Assembly (NCBI GenBank): GCA_907164885.2
Contig: OU015495.1
Span: forward strand, 217,501 to 281,500
Origin: Dolomedes plantarius
Lineage: Eukaryota; Arthropoda; Arachnida; Araneae; Dolomedidae
Reading direction: 5' to 3'
DNA length: 64,000 nt
Below, piece after piece: positions 12,301 through 25,800 of the stretch (the first letter of the stretch is position 1; each line of letters starts with the position of its first letter). Below the pieces are notes generated by a model, which was given only the letters and a program-made list of their open reading frames with translations, was not told the DNA's origin and did not search any database. The position numbers and the translations under genes are program-made.

Positions 12301-15300
12301 AATAATGAATTACGGGAGAAATAGACAACCTTTCGAATAATATAGCTTAAACTCATTTACTTAAAAGAACTCATTAGATATGGGTTTTATAACCCGAAAT
12401 AAAGTGAGATATTGAACTCGAAATAAGAGTTCGTCTGCTCATGTTGGTGTGATTTTCGACACACTTTAAAGCGAGTTGTATAACCTATTTTAATGAGATA
12501 GTGGTGGGTAAATCAACCCGCTTGGGATCTGGGTTCTAGAACCCACTTTCCCACATGGGTTGTACGACTCACTAAAAGCGAATTCCCCTGTGCAGTGGAT
12601 TTAAACTCGGAGAAATGGGTTCACCGAAAGACTTTTTTTTCTCTGTGCACAATTGTCCATGTTTTTTCTTAAGTATTTCGGTTTTATAATGAATCAACTT
12701 TTCTTCTCTCTTCTTATTCAAGCATATCGACTGTTTATCTTGTTAACATATCGACTGTTTATCGACTGTTTATATTGTTAACATATTCAAGCATATCGAT
12801 TGTCTGACTTGTTAATATACATTGCGTGATAAGTAAACAATAGAAGAAGTAATAGTTACCCTTTGTCTTAATTGATTCAGTATTGAATTGTTATTTCTTA
12901 AACTAATTTAATTAGGGGATCAATTTAAAAGAAAATAGTCAAATTTAGATAGATAATAGTTAAGTAGATAATAGATTTAGTAGATAGATAATAGATTTAG
13001 TAGATAATAGTTAAAGCATCGCTTTATAAACACTGTGAATCACCCGATGACTACACAAGAAACGAAAATTAGTTCTGCCGCAATTAAATTCCGGTTTAGT
13101 GTTCTTTGATCTTAGATGGAAAACTAAATTAGACCAAATATAATTTTTTTGGATCAAGTAATAAACATGTACTTTAATTTTTTTTTACATTTAATCATGT
13201 CCTTTTTAGAAAAAATTAAGTTATTCATTGATGTCAGTTGAAGCACCAGTTTTTGAGGACTCAAAATCAGAACACTTCTGATGGAATTGTATGTAATGAT
13301 GAGATAATTAATCTATGTCGCAATTAATTCTGTTTCGTGATGGACTATTTTTGGAACGAAAAATTCAAAATACGATCAAAAATACATCAAGTGATTCCTT
13401 TATTTCAGGGGTCCCCAACCTTTATGTACCTAAGAGCACATTCTAGAATACCGGTCGGACGGCGGGCAACATTTGTTTTTCAAGGGGAATTTATAGTTTG
13501 TTATAGTTAATAATACATACACATCATATACAAAAAACATATAATTCCAGAAATATAATTAAACATAAAAAAATTATTGTTAATATTCTTATGTAAAATA
13601 AATGATTACTAAATAATGCATACAAAATCTACAAAGTATAAAAATTCTTTATAAAAAACGCCATTTCTACTTTTGTGTGGTTAATCATTAAAAATAAGAA
13701 ATCTTTTACATAGCATTTTATTGAAAACTGAAATATTTTTATCGTGGTCGCACAGCTGTGGGCACATGTAAAACGATCGGCGGGCTTTATGGTGCCCGCG
13801 GGCATAGGGTTGGGGATCCCTGCTTTATTTGCTTACTGTCTGAGTGAAATATTTGGACTTATATTACCTCTTCTCTTACTTGAGTGTTGATCTTCATATC
13901 AAGAGCTGCGAATTCGGCGAAATATAATTCTTGCTTTGGAAAATCTCTTGAATACCTTGTTGTATTCAAGCCGTCAAGAAATGCCAGAAGAGCAATTTCA
14001 TTGGGAGATGCAAGAACACCTGCAAAATAATTTATTTTTATTAGTAGATGCATTGCAGTTCTTATAATTGATGCACCTATTTTTTTTCAAAAAAGGAGTA
14101 AAATGTTTACATACTTATTAATAATATCTAAATGGTTAAGTTCATGGCAAAGTTGAATGGTCTTAAGTTAAACGTATGACTACTAAAGTATGCAACGCTT
14201 TATAAAAATAAATCCTCCTGTATACAGAATAATTAGACTTGCCACCACACTTGCGCACCTTATATAAAATTTAGTTTTAGTGTTGGAACGAGGCGGGAAT
14301 AGTTTGGGCTTTAAAGGGATTAGAAAATCTAACATGTTCTTTAACCTTAGAATGGAAAACTAAATTAGACGAAATATAATTGTTTTGGACCAAGTAATAA
14401 TCACGTGCTTTTAAAAAAAATGTTTCTGCCTGCATTCTACATGCAGAAAAAAGGGTTATTCATTTTAAGGTGCATTGATTTTAATACTCAACGTTATAAT
14501 TTTTAAACAAAGAAAATATAGGGAAGACGAATATCAGAAGCAAATGTAAATCAAACGTATAGTTTAGTTAGTTTAGTTTATCCAACCCCCGGTCTTGGCA
14601 GAAAGGTCATTCGGTGACGGGCAGATGAATAGTTCTTTGATCGCTGTTTATAGTCGAATTTTTTTTACTCTGCCTGTTCTAGGGTTGCGCATGGCAGGAG
14701 ATTATCTCAGTCCAACACGAAGCGGGCATTGGTTGGTGATGGCTATGTAAAATATTTTGGGGAAAGCGGGGTACTTGAGGGAGGGTCACGTGGTCAGGAT
14801 CACTGAACCCCCCCCCCCCGCGTTCGCTGTCTGTAGCGTCACCCCAAGTATTCTTCTGTAGGCCCGTTGCACACACGGCGTAGGCGGAAATTTTCCATCG
14901 GACGTCGTTCTAAAAGTAGAGCTTACACACACGGCGAAAAACTCCGTCGCCGGGGAAAAGGCCCACCCCTCCTTTTCGAATCCTGCACGTGTCCAAGAAA
15001 ACCAGAGGGGTCGCACTTACGCCCCCCTCCCTCCAGCCGGGATAGGAGGAGCCCTCCTTTTCGAATCCCCTTACTATTCCAAGAAAACCAGCGCGCCCCC
15101 CCCCAGCAAACCCTCAACCACACCCTCGCAAATGACCCTACGACGGTAGACTCCGCTGTGTGTGTAAGCGTGCATAGGGTCACATGGATAACTAGTTCAA
15201 TCTGGCGTCAACGAATCCGCCAGCGCACAGTGGCACTCGACAGCTGCACAAGCTACCGTCGAAGAAAAATTTAATTTGCCGCTGTGTGTGCAAGCTCCAA

Positions 15301-18300
15301 TAGACTTCTGTGGTCTACTGTTGGAACGACGTCAGATGGAAAATTTCCGCTAGAGATAAAAACGCTGTGTGTGCAACGGGCCGTAGTCTTTGTCTTGTTG
15401 AGCTATGCGAATTGTCGCGTAGAATAATCTCTCCGTGTTGAGATTTTGTAAGCACATCTTGGTGCTATATTTCTAACGCCGTATCATGCCCACGGCAATT
15501 TAACTTGTTGTACATATCAATCTGTATATATTACACTTTCGTATTATTTAATAAAACTCTTTTGAGTTAACAAGAGTTTGTCTTCGTGCTTCGTGAAATT
15601 ATCCTAAGTGTTGTAGTATACATCCTCCTTTTTTTTAGGCTAGTTCAATTCTATATAAATGGGCCTAAAGATTGAAGGGCCCTGTGAGTGCCCTGCATCA
15701 GCAAAATGCAATCAAAAGAGTATTCTGTTGCAACAAAATGTGCAAGCAAAAGCACTACCCACGTAACCATATTTAAAATCTTAAATTAAAACTTATAAAT
15801 ATATCTTTAAAGCCTTATACAGTCACGACATGAATAAGTTAAATCGTTATTTACTAGAAATAGATTTAATCTGAATTCTAACTTCTGGAACTTATTTGCA
15901 GTTAGGTAAAACGATCAATCTAAACTATTTAATTCAAATATAGTACGATATATTCGCTAAAAATCATATTTCCCCGTTCCAGTGTTGTTATGAAAATTAA
16001 ATTATATCGCATGATGTTATTGAAAATAAGAAAAAAATTGGTTTGTTACTTAAATTTGCATCATTCTTTCAACAAACAAGAGAATATTTTAAGGTTTTTG
16101 AGTAATATTCTTAGATAGCCAGATGTAAGCTTATTTTCTTAAACCGAAGAAAATTTTTTCTACTTCTAGAGTTTTTCCTTGCGCATTTATGTGATAAATC
16201 CATAAAATAAAAATGAATTACTCTACTACCTCTCCGATTAATGGCATAATCCAATATATTTACAGGATTGAAGATTTCAAATACAACCGGAGGTATCTTT
16301 TCAGATACCTGGTAGACCATAAGTGCTCCGTTATGATCCATTAAATTCTTTCCAACAGGCAGGTCAGCGATTACGCTAATCTGTAAGATGAAATTTGAAT
16401 GATAATTAAATTTCAGTACTTTAAAAAATTCCTTATAATTAAAATTACGTTAAAATAATTACATTGTAACTTAGTTTAGTTGCATATTGCGAAATTTTAT
16501 GCATGCAAATGACAGAAAATAGGGTTTCGAAAAGTCTGGATTTTCTGTAAACTCGGTTATCGGATAGCAATTTTAAAATTATCCGGTGGATACCGGATAA
16601 CCGAATAAAAACAAACACTACTGAACTTTATATATTACTTTTATTGCTTTTAAACTTTAAAGTGCAAAATCGTATTGATTTTTTATGTAAATAATATTTC
16701 AAAAATACGATAGCATTCAGAGAGATGCTCAAGAAAGCCTAGATCGAATTTTTGTGCAGAAATTTCCAGAAACGGAAACGACTCTCTCCGAATCTGTTGA
16801 AGTCGGCTTCGCTGTATACAGTGCCCTATACAGCAATTCAAGATTTTGTGTTCTCTTAGAAATTCTCTTGAAGATGTTAAATTCCTGCTTTAAAGTACCG
16901 CTCTAATTTGATATTTTTGCACGTTTAACGTTGGACGCGTTTGAAATGTATGGATTTACTTTTTCATGTAATAAATTTAACGTAGCATTACGTTCCTCCA
17001 TAACGACCCTCCGGAATGTAAAATTTCAGTGTATATATATATATATATATATATAAGCAACGATAAGTAATCCTACGTTAATAACCCACGGTAGTTTCGT
17101 TTGAAGAGACTACATGAAATTTATTCTGTTTCACCATGGGAGGCGAATTCTTCATCTCATCCTCAGAATGATGTATAGTCTCAACAGGGCAAAGTCTTTT
17201 CATAACAGCTGTATAAAAACTGAAAAAAAAATTTGTTGGAACATATGTACGATCAATAAGACTTTTTATTAAAGCCGTCATGTTGTCAATTTTTTCGATC
17301 CAAAAGCTTGTGAAATTGTCACGTTTCCACACTTTATACGAATTTAATGCAAAGTTTTGTTTTAATGCACAATGTGTCCTGAATAAATGTAGAAAACTGA
17401 TTTCCCAAATATTTCACAAATAAATTTAAAAAATCGTCAAAATTCAAGTTTAAATGCCTATTTTATATGAAAAATTTAAAAAAATTAAGTTGCGGTTATC
17501 CGGAAAATATTCGACGGATATCGGATACTGTTAAGAATTAAAAAACCACGTATAAAGGATACGGATATATCCGTTTTGAAAATCCTTACAGAAAAGATTC
17601 AAGAATGAAAATGGTTTTTCACTTACATTAAGAGGACAATTTTTATACCATTATTTTGATTTTAAACAGTAAACTCAAACGTTTAAACTTACATTGAGTT
17701 GCCTCAAATGCTCCCTGGGTCCAATACCTGACAGCATCAGCAACTGCGGAGTTCTCACAGCTCCACATGACACGATAACTTCTTTCCTGGCACGGACTGT
17801 GCGCCTCGTGAATAAGTGGTCAAATTCTACTCCAACTGCTCTCCGGTTCTTAATGAGAATCTAAAATTATTAAATGGTATATTATACTCTTTAAAAATTA
17901 ATTCATAGAAAATTTATATCTTAACATTCATTCATTTTGTAACATTCAATATGTTTATATTTATTTACTTCTTCATCTGTATAGACTCACCGAACAAAAT
18001 TCGCCGCAAACAGTAAAAAATATTTTGCACACTGTTTTTTTTATTATTTTAAAATTAAAGTATCAATAAAAGTTGTTTCAAATTCATCCAATGAACCATA
18101 CAGAGCCCGACATACCAACTAGGGCCCTCCGGGGCTGAATCTCTACCGGTGAATAAATACTTCAATTTAGACCGAGCACCCTCCCGGACGACAACTGAGA
18201 GGGGGGCATTGCATCCTCCTCTCAACCCCTAGGAATACGAAAGGACCAATATACAATATTTAATATAATAATATACTAATATACAATATTTTTCCTTTAA

Positions 18301-19769
18301 ACTGGTGTTTTTGCAATTTCTTGGTCCCGATCAGACAAAATATATATGTATTTGTATGCAAAGTTGTACCCGACTTATGCGATCTTTCGTTGGTCCCACC
18401 TATCACGTAACTTGGGGTATTACTGTACTATTCCTTCAGCGTGAAGCCTGGAGTGTTATTCACGGAACTTGGGGTATCTCGAAACTCACTCGCAAGCAAA
18501 AGATAAAATGAATATGCACAACCGCCAAAAACTCCCCTTATCTCCTTCAGATCTAGAATTTCCACCCAGCTGGACAGAGAGGGGGAAGGTTGAAGGGGAA
18601 AGTAGCCAACTTCCCCCACTATCCTTGGGGGCGGAGTTTAAGGCCAAAACTTCCGTTTTACAGATGGAAATGCAAAATTTCTGATTAGACTACTAATTAC
18701 CTATTAACACAAAAAATGCACAAAAATTCTTTTCAAAAAGCCTGAAGTTTCAAGATTTGCGACTTGTTCTCCAAATTCTCAAATTGTTATTAGTTATTTT
18801 GTTACAGAGCTTTTTAGCAAGCGATGCCTCTAGTTTTGGAATTTTGAAACTTTAACTGAATTTTAAAAATATTTTGAATAATAATAATAATAAAAAATTA
18901 GCAAAGCCCCGCATTTATTTTGGAAGTCTACTTTCAGATTCCGAAAACAGAATTCAAAAATATTCATTAGGGAACCCGGTATGCAAAGTGTTATTTCGCA
19001 ATTCATTAACATTGAAACGAACGATCTGCGAGGTCTACTGATGCACCCCATTAAAGTCTGTGTATTTAACGGTACCACCATACCTCGAGTTGACACGAGA
19101 ATATTCAGTGGAGCTTTTAGGGACAAGAACAGAGACCCCTCAGTACCGAATCCCGATGCATTAACTACTAGAACGCTCCAGATGCAAATGTGATTTTTTT
19201 TTAGATCAGTTTAAAAAGTTTGATTTCTACGCGTAATTATATCAGATACAGAAAATTCTTTGAACAAGATACTGAAAAACAACTGAAAAGAATTTACAAG
19301 AGTATGCTGATTGCAAATGCTAAGCTGATTATATTTAGCAAAAGTAGAATAAAATAAAAATGCAACAGCAAAAGAGTTCTGTTTCTTGAAAATAAATTAT
19401 TAGGGTGTACAAAATTTAGTGTGGGAAAAAACTTTTTGTACTTTTTAATGTGTCCCTAATTTTAGGAAAATAAAACCATTTTAACTAACGATGCTATGGA
19501 AATGCAATAAACCGTGTGCAACGAGGAGATAAAATTTTTAAAAAGTTGACCCCTCGAAAAGAAAAACTATTTCAGCAAATGTGATTCAGCAAATGTGATT
19601 TCAGAAGATGTTATTTTTTTATTAGTTTAAATAGTTTGATTTCTAAGCGTAACGATATCAGATACAGAAAATATTTGAACAAGATGATGAAAATCAAATC
19701 ATGAAGCCATAACAGTACTGTACTTAAATTTGTATGCATCATATACATATATAACTTTAGATATATATG

Positions 19770-19820
<51 letters not shown>

Positions 19821-22800
19821 TATGTCAACCCACTATTGAATATGTACTCTCTCTACTGAATTAATGATTAACAAGTTTTGAACATTTGATAACTTATGAC
19901 ATTATCAAATACAGGGTGCGGACTCCCACATTTCAAAGACCAATAAAATCGGAATGAAGCGGTTTCCAGAAAAAAGCTTTATATGTTCTAAAAGTACTTT
20001 GCGCCACTAAAAATCAACCAATCAACCAACCAACCATCGAAAATCGGCGCGGTGGCCCAGTTGGCAAGATCAGCGAGCCAGTGGGTCTAAACGTCCCTGG
20101 TTCATGGTCGTCGCTGCAAATCCACCGCCGCGTTCACTAATGGTTTCTGGGTCACGTAAAATAGGTCGTGGCTACAATGTCCTCCAAGTTCTCAAATTTA
20201 TCTCTGGAGGTGCGAGGTCAAGTGTTCCGGTCTTGTCACTTGAATCGGGTCAAAATTACGGGACCGGTCCTTTAGCCAAGTCGGACTCCGACCCTTGTGG
20301 CGCTATTAAAAACCGGAGCCTCACCACTTCGCCTAATAGCCTGTTAGGACCTGGTGAATGGAACCTCTAACCAGGGGGCATTAGCAACAGCAACAACAAC
20401 AACACCATCGAAAAGTACTATCAATCAAGTTAATTTCCACTGGGTGTTGAAAATAACACCACTCAAGTGGCCCCCGTTATTTGTGATGCACTGCCTTTCT
20501 GTAAAGTTTACCATCACTCTGTTGGTCATCTCTAGTCGAATGGAGGCAACTTCTACCCGAATAGCGGATTTACGGACTCGTTACCCATTTTCTGGTATTC
20601 TAACGACCACTTGCTCTATCGTCGGAAACCCATTTCAGGGTTGTTTTTCGACCATGAACGGCATTTCTTGCATAGAGACCGAAAAGCGTCATGAATGCCA
20701 TCTCGGTTACAGAATCGTTGTTTATAAAGAACGCCTCCATAACCGAAACCGCGATGTTCACCGGACCAACTCATGGTGTACACTGACAACTAGAAATTCC
20801 ACCCGAATTGTTGCCACCTCCCACAATCCCCCCCCCCCTACACACACACCCCTTACCAGTAACCTTTCGAAATGTGGGAGTATATTTTGCCACCGCACCC
20901 TGTATATTCCTCCTCGAACTTAATGTTGGTAAGCAATGTATGAGTAAATTATTTAAATGCCATGTCGAAAATAAAAATATTATCAGTGATTGAACTTTAT
21001 TATTTCTTATTCCTGTTCACACTGTAATATAAAAGTGAAACTGCATTCCATTAAAACAAAAGGCATTAATTTTGCAACTGCAAGAAAAACTCTAGAGAAG
21101 CTGAGTCTGAAACATGATTTTAGTATTTAATACTACTAATAACAATAATTTAAAAAAGAAATAATTCTGTTCAATAAGTTCTCTCTCACAAAAATGAGGT
21201 CTATAATTTTTATCAGAATATTAATACAATCAACTGCCGTCTCAAAAAACATTATTCATGCATTAAAATTTTTACGAAAGTGCCCATATATTTTATGAAT
21301 ATCATTATTATTTTATTTAAGATGAACCCTACTACTTTTGAGAGTGTATTTTCATTCAGCATTGACCTATTCTCATTTACTCGAATAAAACTAAATGGAC
21401 AAACCACAGAAATATAAATACCTTTCGTACGAAAGCACCCGTCACGATATCTAAGTTTGGCCTGCCATCAGCCGGTACTAGATAAGCCTTCGCTGAGCTG
21501 CAACGTCGCTGATTCCGGACCATTGCTTGGACATTATATATACCTGATCACCGAGAAATAGTTAAAGTAAGAATTCACTTCATGAGTTTTATCCATTCAG
21601 ATCGGTAATCCGATTTACCCTAAGAAATTATGTAGATTACATAATACAACTTGTTTACGCTTATTACTATCCTCTTATTATACAAGTTTACAGATTGTAA
21701 TTCGGGTAAAGCTCTAATCAACTTACATAGGAAAACTAGAAACAGCATATAAAAAAAAGCTTATAACACTAAGGTGTAAGCGTTTCATTGTACACTCGCT
21801 GGTTATCATTATGCCTTTTGCTTTAATTTTACATTGCATGGCATTACCATTTCATTAGATATTATAATCAAAGGAAAGTTTTAATGAAATACCTCACTGT
21901 TAAATTTGAATTAAATAAATGCATCAACACATGGCCTGTCTGATGATGTTCTTCAGACTAGCTTTATTTTTATGAAGATATGGATTCTACACAGTAATAA
22001 ATACAGTTTTGTTTAGTAATATCATTATTACATCTTAAAAAGAAAATTAATATTTTAATGTCTGCATAAAATATTTTGTTTCTGAAACTCAAAAATGCAA
22101 CTAAATGTGCATTCATTAAAAACATTCTCGATATGTGTTTTTGAATGTGTAAGTAATTAATTTTATCTATCGCTCAATGGTTTATTTTTGGTGTTTTCAT
22201 AATTCAAAAAATGTAAACTAATACACTGCTGGCCACCCAAATTGCAACACCAAGAAAGACAAGAGATATCACAACAAAATTTATTTTGTAGATAACATGT
22301 TGACCAAGTATCAAATGATTAAATTTATAGACTTCTGTGAAGCGTGGTTCCTGCCAAAATCAGTAGCCAGAGTAGCCGCCATTGTTGGAGATCACCGCTG
22401 CCACACGCCTCGGCATTGATTCAGAGAGACTTTGGATGGGTTCTTGGGGTACAGCAGACCAAGCAGCTTCCACACGTTGCCAAAGTTGATCTGCTGTGGC
22501 AGCTGGGGATGGAATCTGGGTCAATCGTAGAGCAACCATGGACCACATGTTTTCTATCGGCGAAAGATCCGGAGAGCGAGGCGGCCAGGGAAGCAATTCA
22601 ATCTGGCGATTGACGAAGAACCGTTGGACAATGCGTGCCACGTGTGGTCGCGCATTATCCTGTAGAAATATGGCTGTGGGCAAGCCCTGAAGGTAAGGAA
22701 GGACAACTGGCTCCAACACCTCGGAGATGTAGCGCTGGCTGTTTAAAGTACCGGCAATGCGTAATAGAGGTGTGCGAGAGTGATATCCAATACTGTCCGA

Positions 22801-25800
22801 CCACAGTACGAAGAACCACGGTTGGCATAGTGAATTGCCAAGACGATTCTATTCACGCTGTAGGTAAGGCTGCTGAGGAAGGAGGGGGAAAAGTCTCGTA
22901 TTCTCTCGACATTCTTTAGAATCAGTTACTAACTGCGCTTGCTTGCTTTTTTCTCGTCTGTTATTTTGATTATTATATTAAAATTAATGGATCCTTTACC
23001 CAACACAACTACTGGGAATAAGCCGTTCCGTAGAGATTGTAAACGTAAAATACACAATGTAATTAAATTGTGTGATAAAGAAGCACTAGAAGGAAATGTT
23101 ATTGTTCCACTTTCGCAATCCCTAAAGAGAGCTAGTGAAATGACCGGGATATCAATGTCCAGTGTAAAAAGAATACGCAGAAAAGCAAAGGGTGAAGAAA
23201 CTCCAAAATTTGAATCTCCGAGGAAACGTCAGAAAAAAAAAACCCACCGAAAACGTAGCTTTAGATAATTTTGATTATGGTATAATTCGAAGAACAATTC
23301 ATGAATTTTATGCTGTCCATAAAATAGTACCAACAGTTCAATAGTATCAACAATAGTTCTCATGTTGTTTCATTAGAAAATATGTATTGAAAAAGGGATG
23401 GTGTGATTGAAGATTTGGTTGGTCCTCTGCAAATAGATATTTCAAACACGGACAGTGATTCGGATATTTCATCAGATGAATATTAGATTTTTCATTGATT
23501 TTATTTGATAGTTTTTGATACAAAAATAAAAGAAAAATATTTTTTTACCGATTACTGATGTATTTTTTCTGCAGCTCTCATAAATATCACAGTGAATGTA
23601 AATATACCATTTTTTTAATTAATTTAATTTACAATAAAATGCATTTTTTAAATCTAGATTTTTAATTATAATAGAAGACTAAAATTATATATTTGTATCT
23701 CATATTCACACTTAGATTATTTATAAAATTATGAGAAAGTTTTATCTTAAATTCATTTTAAATTTTTTATTGCTTTATCACAAAAGATTGAAAATTTTGC
23801 GTTGTATATCCTAATTATTTCTGCAAATTGTAAAACTGCGAATCAAATATATTATTTTTATTGCATTATATATATATATATTTATGTTATTACAATATAT
23901 CACTTAAAAATGGAATTTTTCCAACCTTCATTTAAATATGTTTTTCGGTTTTTATTTATACATTCAATCAAAATAAAAATTCTGAAAAAGAAAGTTGGTT
24001 GAAAACATTCTTTCGCAGTTCTTAAACAAACACACCCGAAAATATCCACTCCTATAACACTCCTATTTTTTAAATAGATTTGGTTCTTTCTTTTTATTAT
24101 TTTGACATTATTCACATATTCGATCAAAAATAAAGTTTTAAAAAATAACTTTAAAATTGCGGAAAAAAAGCAGTCTGAAATACATTCCGTATTCCATAAA
24201 CAAACGCATCGGAAAATATGACGTTTTCCCCTATTTTCTAAGTAAACTAGCTATTCTCGCGCATGAGTAACAGCTTCCAGGGACCTTGCTTCCGTGGTCG
24301 GACAATACCGCCCCATACCATAATACCCGGTGCAAGACCAGTGTGGCGGTGCATAACGCAGCTGTTCAGCATCCTCTCTTCACGGTGTCTCCAGACCCGA
24401 ATGCGACCATCGTGGTATTGCAGACAGAAGCGTGACTCGTCAGTAAAGACAATTTCATTCCATTCTGCCGTCCACATCCTTCTGTTATCGCACCATTGGC
24501 GGCGGAGACGTCTGTAGTTCTGCGTCAAGGGTAGACAAAGTAATGGGCGTCTTGCGGACAGACCACTCTGCTGTAAACGGCGTCGAATGGTACGCGCAGA
24601 CACTGGATGATGCGTTACAGACTGCATGTGCTGTGCTATGGTTCGTGATGTGACTGAGCGATCCGTCACTGCCATGCGCACAATTTGCCTGTCATCACGT
24701 GAAGTGGTGCGCTGAGGTGGATGCGATCGAACACGCCGGTCCGTCGTACCCTCCTGCATCCAACGATCACATATCCGCATTATAGTTGTTTGGTTTCGTC
24801 CAACACGACTACCGATTTCCCTGAAAGATAATCCACAATCTCGGTAGGCCACTATCCTTCCTCTGTCGAACTCGGATACTTGATCAAAAGATGATCGCTG
24901 TTTTCGACGAGGCATAATTGATCGTTTTTTTTTTGCAAAAACCACAAGTAAAACACAATTGCCGAACTTGAAATCGTCGAAATCTCCAAGCCTTAAATAG
25001 CGCTTTGAAGTGGCGCCACAGGCGCGCGTGATGTGCGTTTGCGCTGAAATTCTAATCATTTGCATATCTCACCTCCGCTAATGCATGTTGTAAATTTCAT
25101 GTTATTTGCATGTTTCCTTCAGGGTGTTGCATTTACAGTGGCCAGCAGTGTATATAAAAAGCATCATACATTGTAGGAATGAAAGTTAAAATGCATAGTA
25201 ATTACACGAAACATGACAGGCATTAAGTGGTTCATATATTTTGAACATTAAAAGCTCCGCAAAGTATAATTTTGATAATGACAAAAATAATTTTAAAAAA
25301 AACCGATACTACCTGTTTGTCGCCGACCGTTTATATCTCTTTCCTCGTATCCCATATCTGCTGTTGCTTCCAATATAGGGTTTTTGATAGCCGGAGTATA
25401 ATTTATTCTTTCCGCAGTCATTGGACCTCCTCGTCTATGATATCCTAAAATAAACAAAATAATAAACTATTTTTAACATTATATTTCCCTCATCTGAATT
25501 ATTATATCTTATGATCTTTCAAAAACTTAATGAATTTATGATAAGCAAATCTGAAGTAATTTGAAGATCATGTTTGCAGTTCTCAAATTAGGGGAAATGT
25601 TTCTCCTTTGTATAAAAATTAACATTAAAAATGCAACAGAATTTTGGAAACATTAAATACGAGTATAATACGCATAATCGAAATATATCATAAATGCACT
25701 TCTAATGTAATATACAGAGAAATCCTTTTAATAACATTGCTTAAACTTCCAATTTTTCTTTCTTTCTTTCTTTCTTTTTTTTTTTTGGTCAATACTTTAT

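Larger units (their letters stand above)
13097..14465. repeat. Pair of direct repeats bracketing exon 8
   Basis: About 13097-13235 and 14335-14465 share TGGAAAACTAAATTAGA, AAATATAATT and CAAGTAATAA blocks in the same order and orientation, at roughly 80% identity by eye. One lies in intron 8 and one in intron 7, with the exon and the hAT MITE between them. Confidence 0.65.
22793..24305 (+). mobile_element. IS630/Tc1-superfamily element, internally deleted, nested in the Tc1 copy
   Basis: Short inverted ends CTGTCCGACCAC and (from the right) TTGTCCGACCAC, with TA at 22791-22792 and 24306-24307 duplicating the host TA. It carries the N-terminus (22987-23330) and C-terminal tail (about 23413-23484) of a transposase but no catalytic core. 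Host and insert are in opposite orientation. Confidence 0.8.
22360..24915 (-). pseudogene. Tc1-like transposase interrupted by insertion
   Basis: N-terminal part 24308-24915 starts MPRRKQRSSFDQVSEFDRGR, has the helix-turn-helix LSFREIGSRVGRNQTTIMR, the first catalytic block FTDESRF, and ends at GIMVWGGI. It resumes at 22360-22790 with LEPVVLPYLQ, LQDNARPH (second Asp) and PDLSPIENMW (Glu), then NNGGYSGY and stop. Spacing between second Asp and Glu is 34 residues, the Tc1 standard. Apart from the insertion the frame looks open, so this copy was active late. Confidence 0.9.
22224..25150 (-). mobile_element. Tc1-like element split by another DNA transposon
   Basis: Ends CACTGCTGGCCACCCAAATT (left) and, inverted, CACTGCTGGCCACTGTAAAT (right), with TA at 22222-22223 and 25151-25152. 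Minus-strand transposase. Removing the insert at 22793-24305 leaves about 1.41 kb, equal to the copy at 38196-39605. In GMC intron 4. Confidence 0.93.

Noticed and set aside
12360..12600. Candidate MITE made of short TGGGTT/AACCC palindromes
   Set aside because: I could not find paired termini or a target duplication.
14679..15274. Open frames up to 135 codons in a GC-rich patch
   Set aside because: The patch is a MITE with TIRs and a 3-bp duplication; the frames are Arg/Pro/Ser-rich composition artefacts on both strands.
18110..19195. Possible SINE or short gene
   Set aside because: Open frames exist on both strands but no box motifs, tail or protein signature could be supported.
20104..20923. 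Frames of 88 and 189 codons
   Set aside because: They run across a SINE and its host MITE; no protein similarity recognised.
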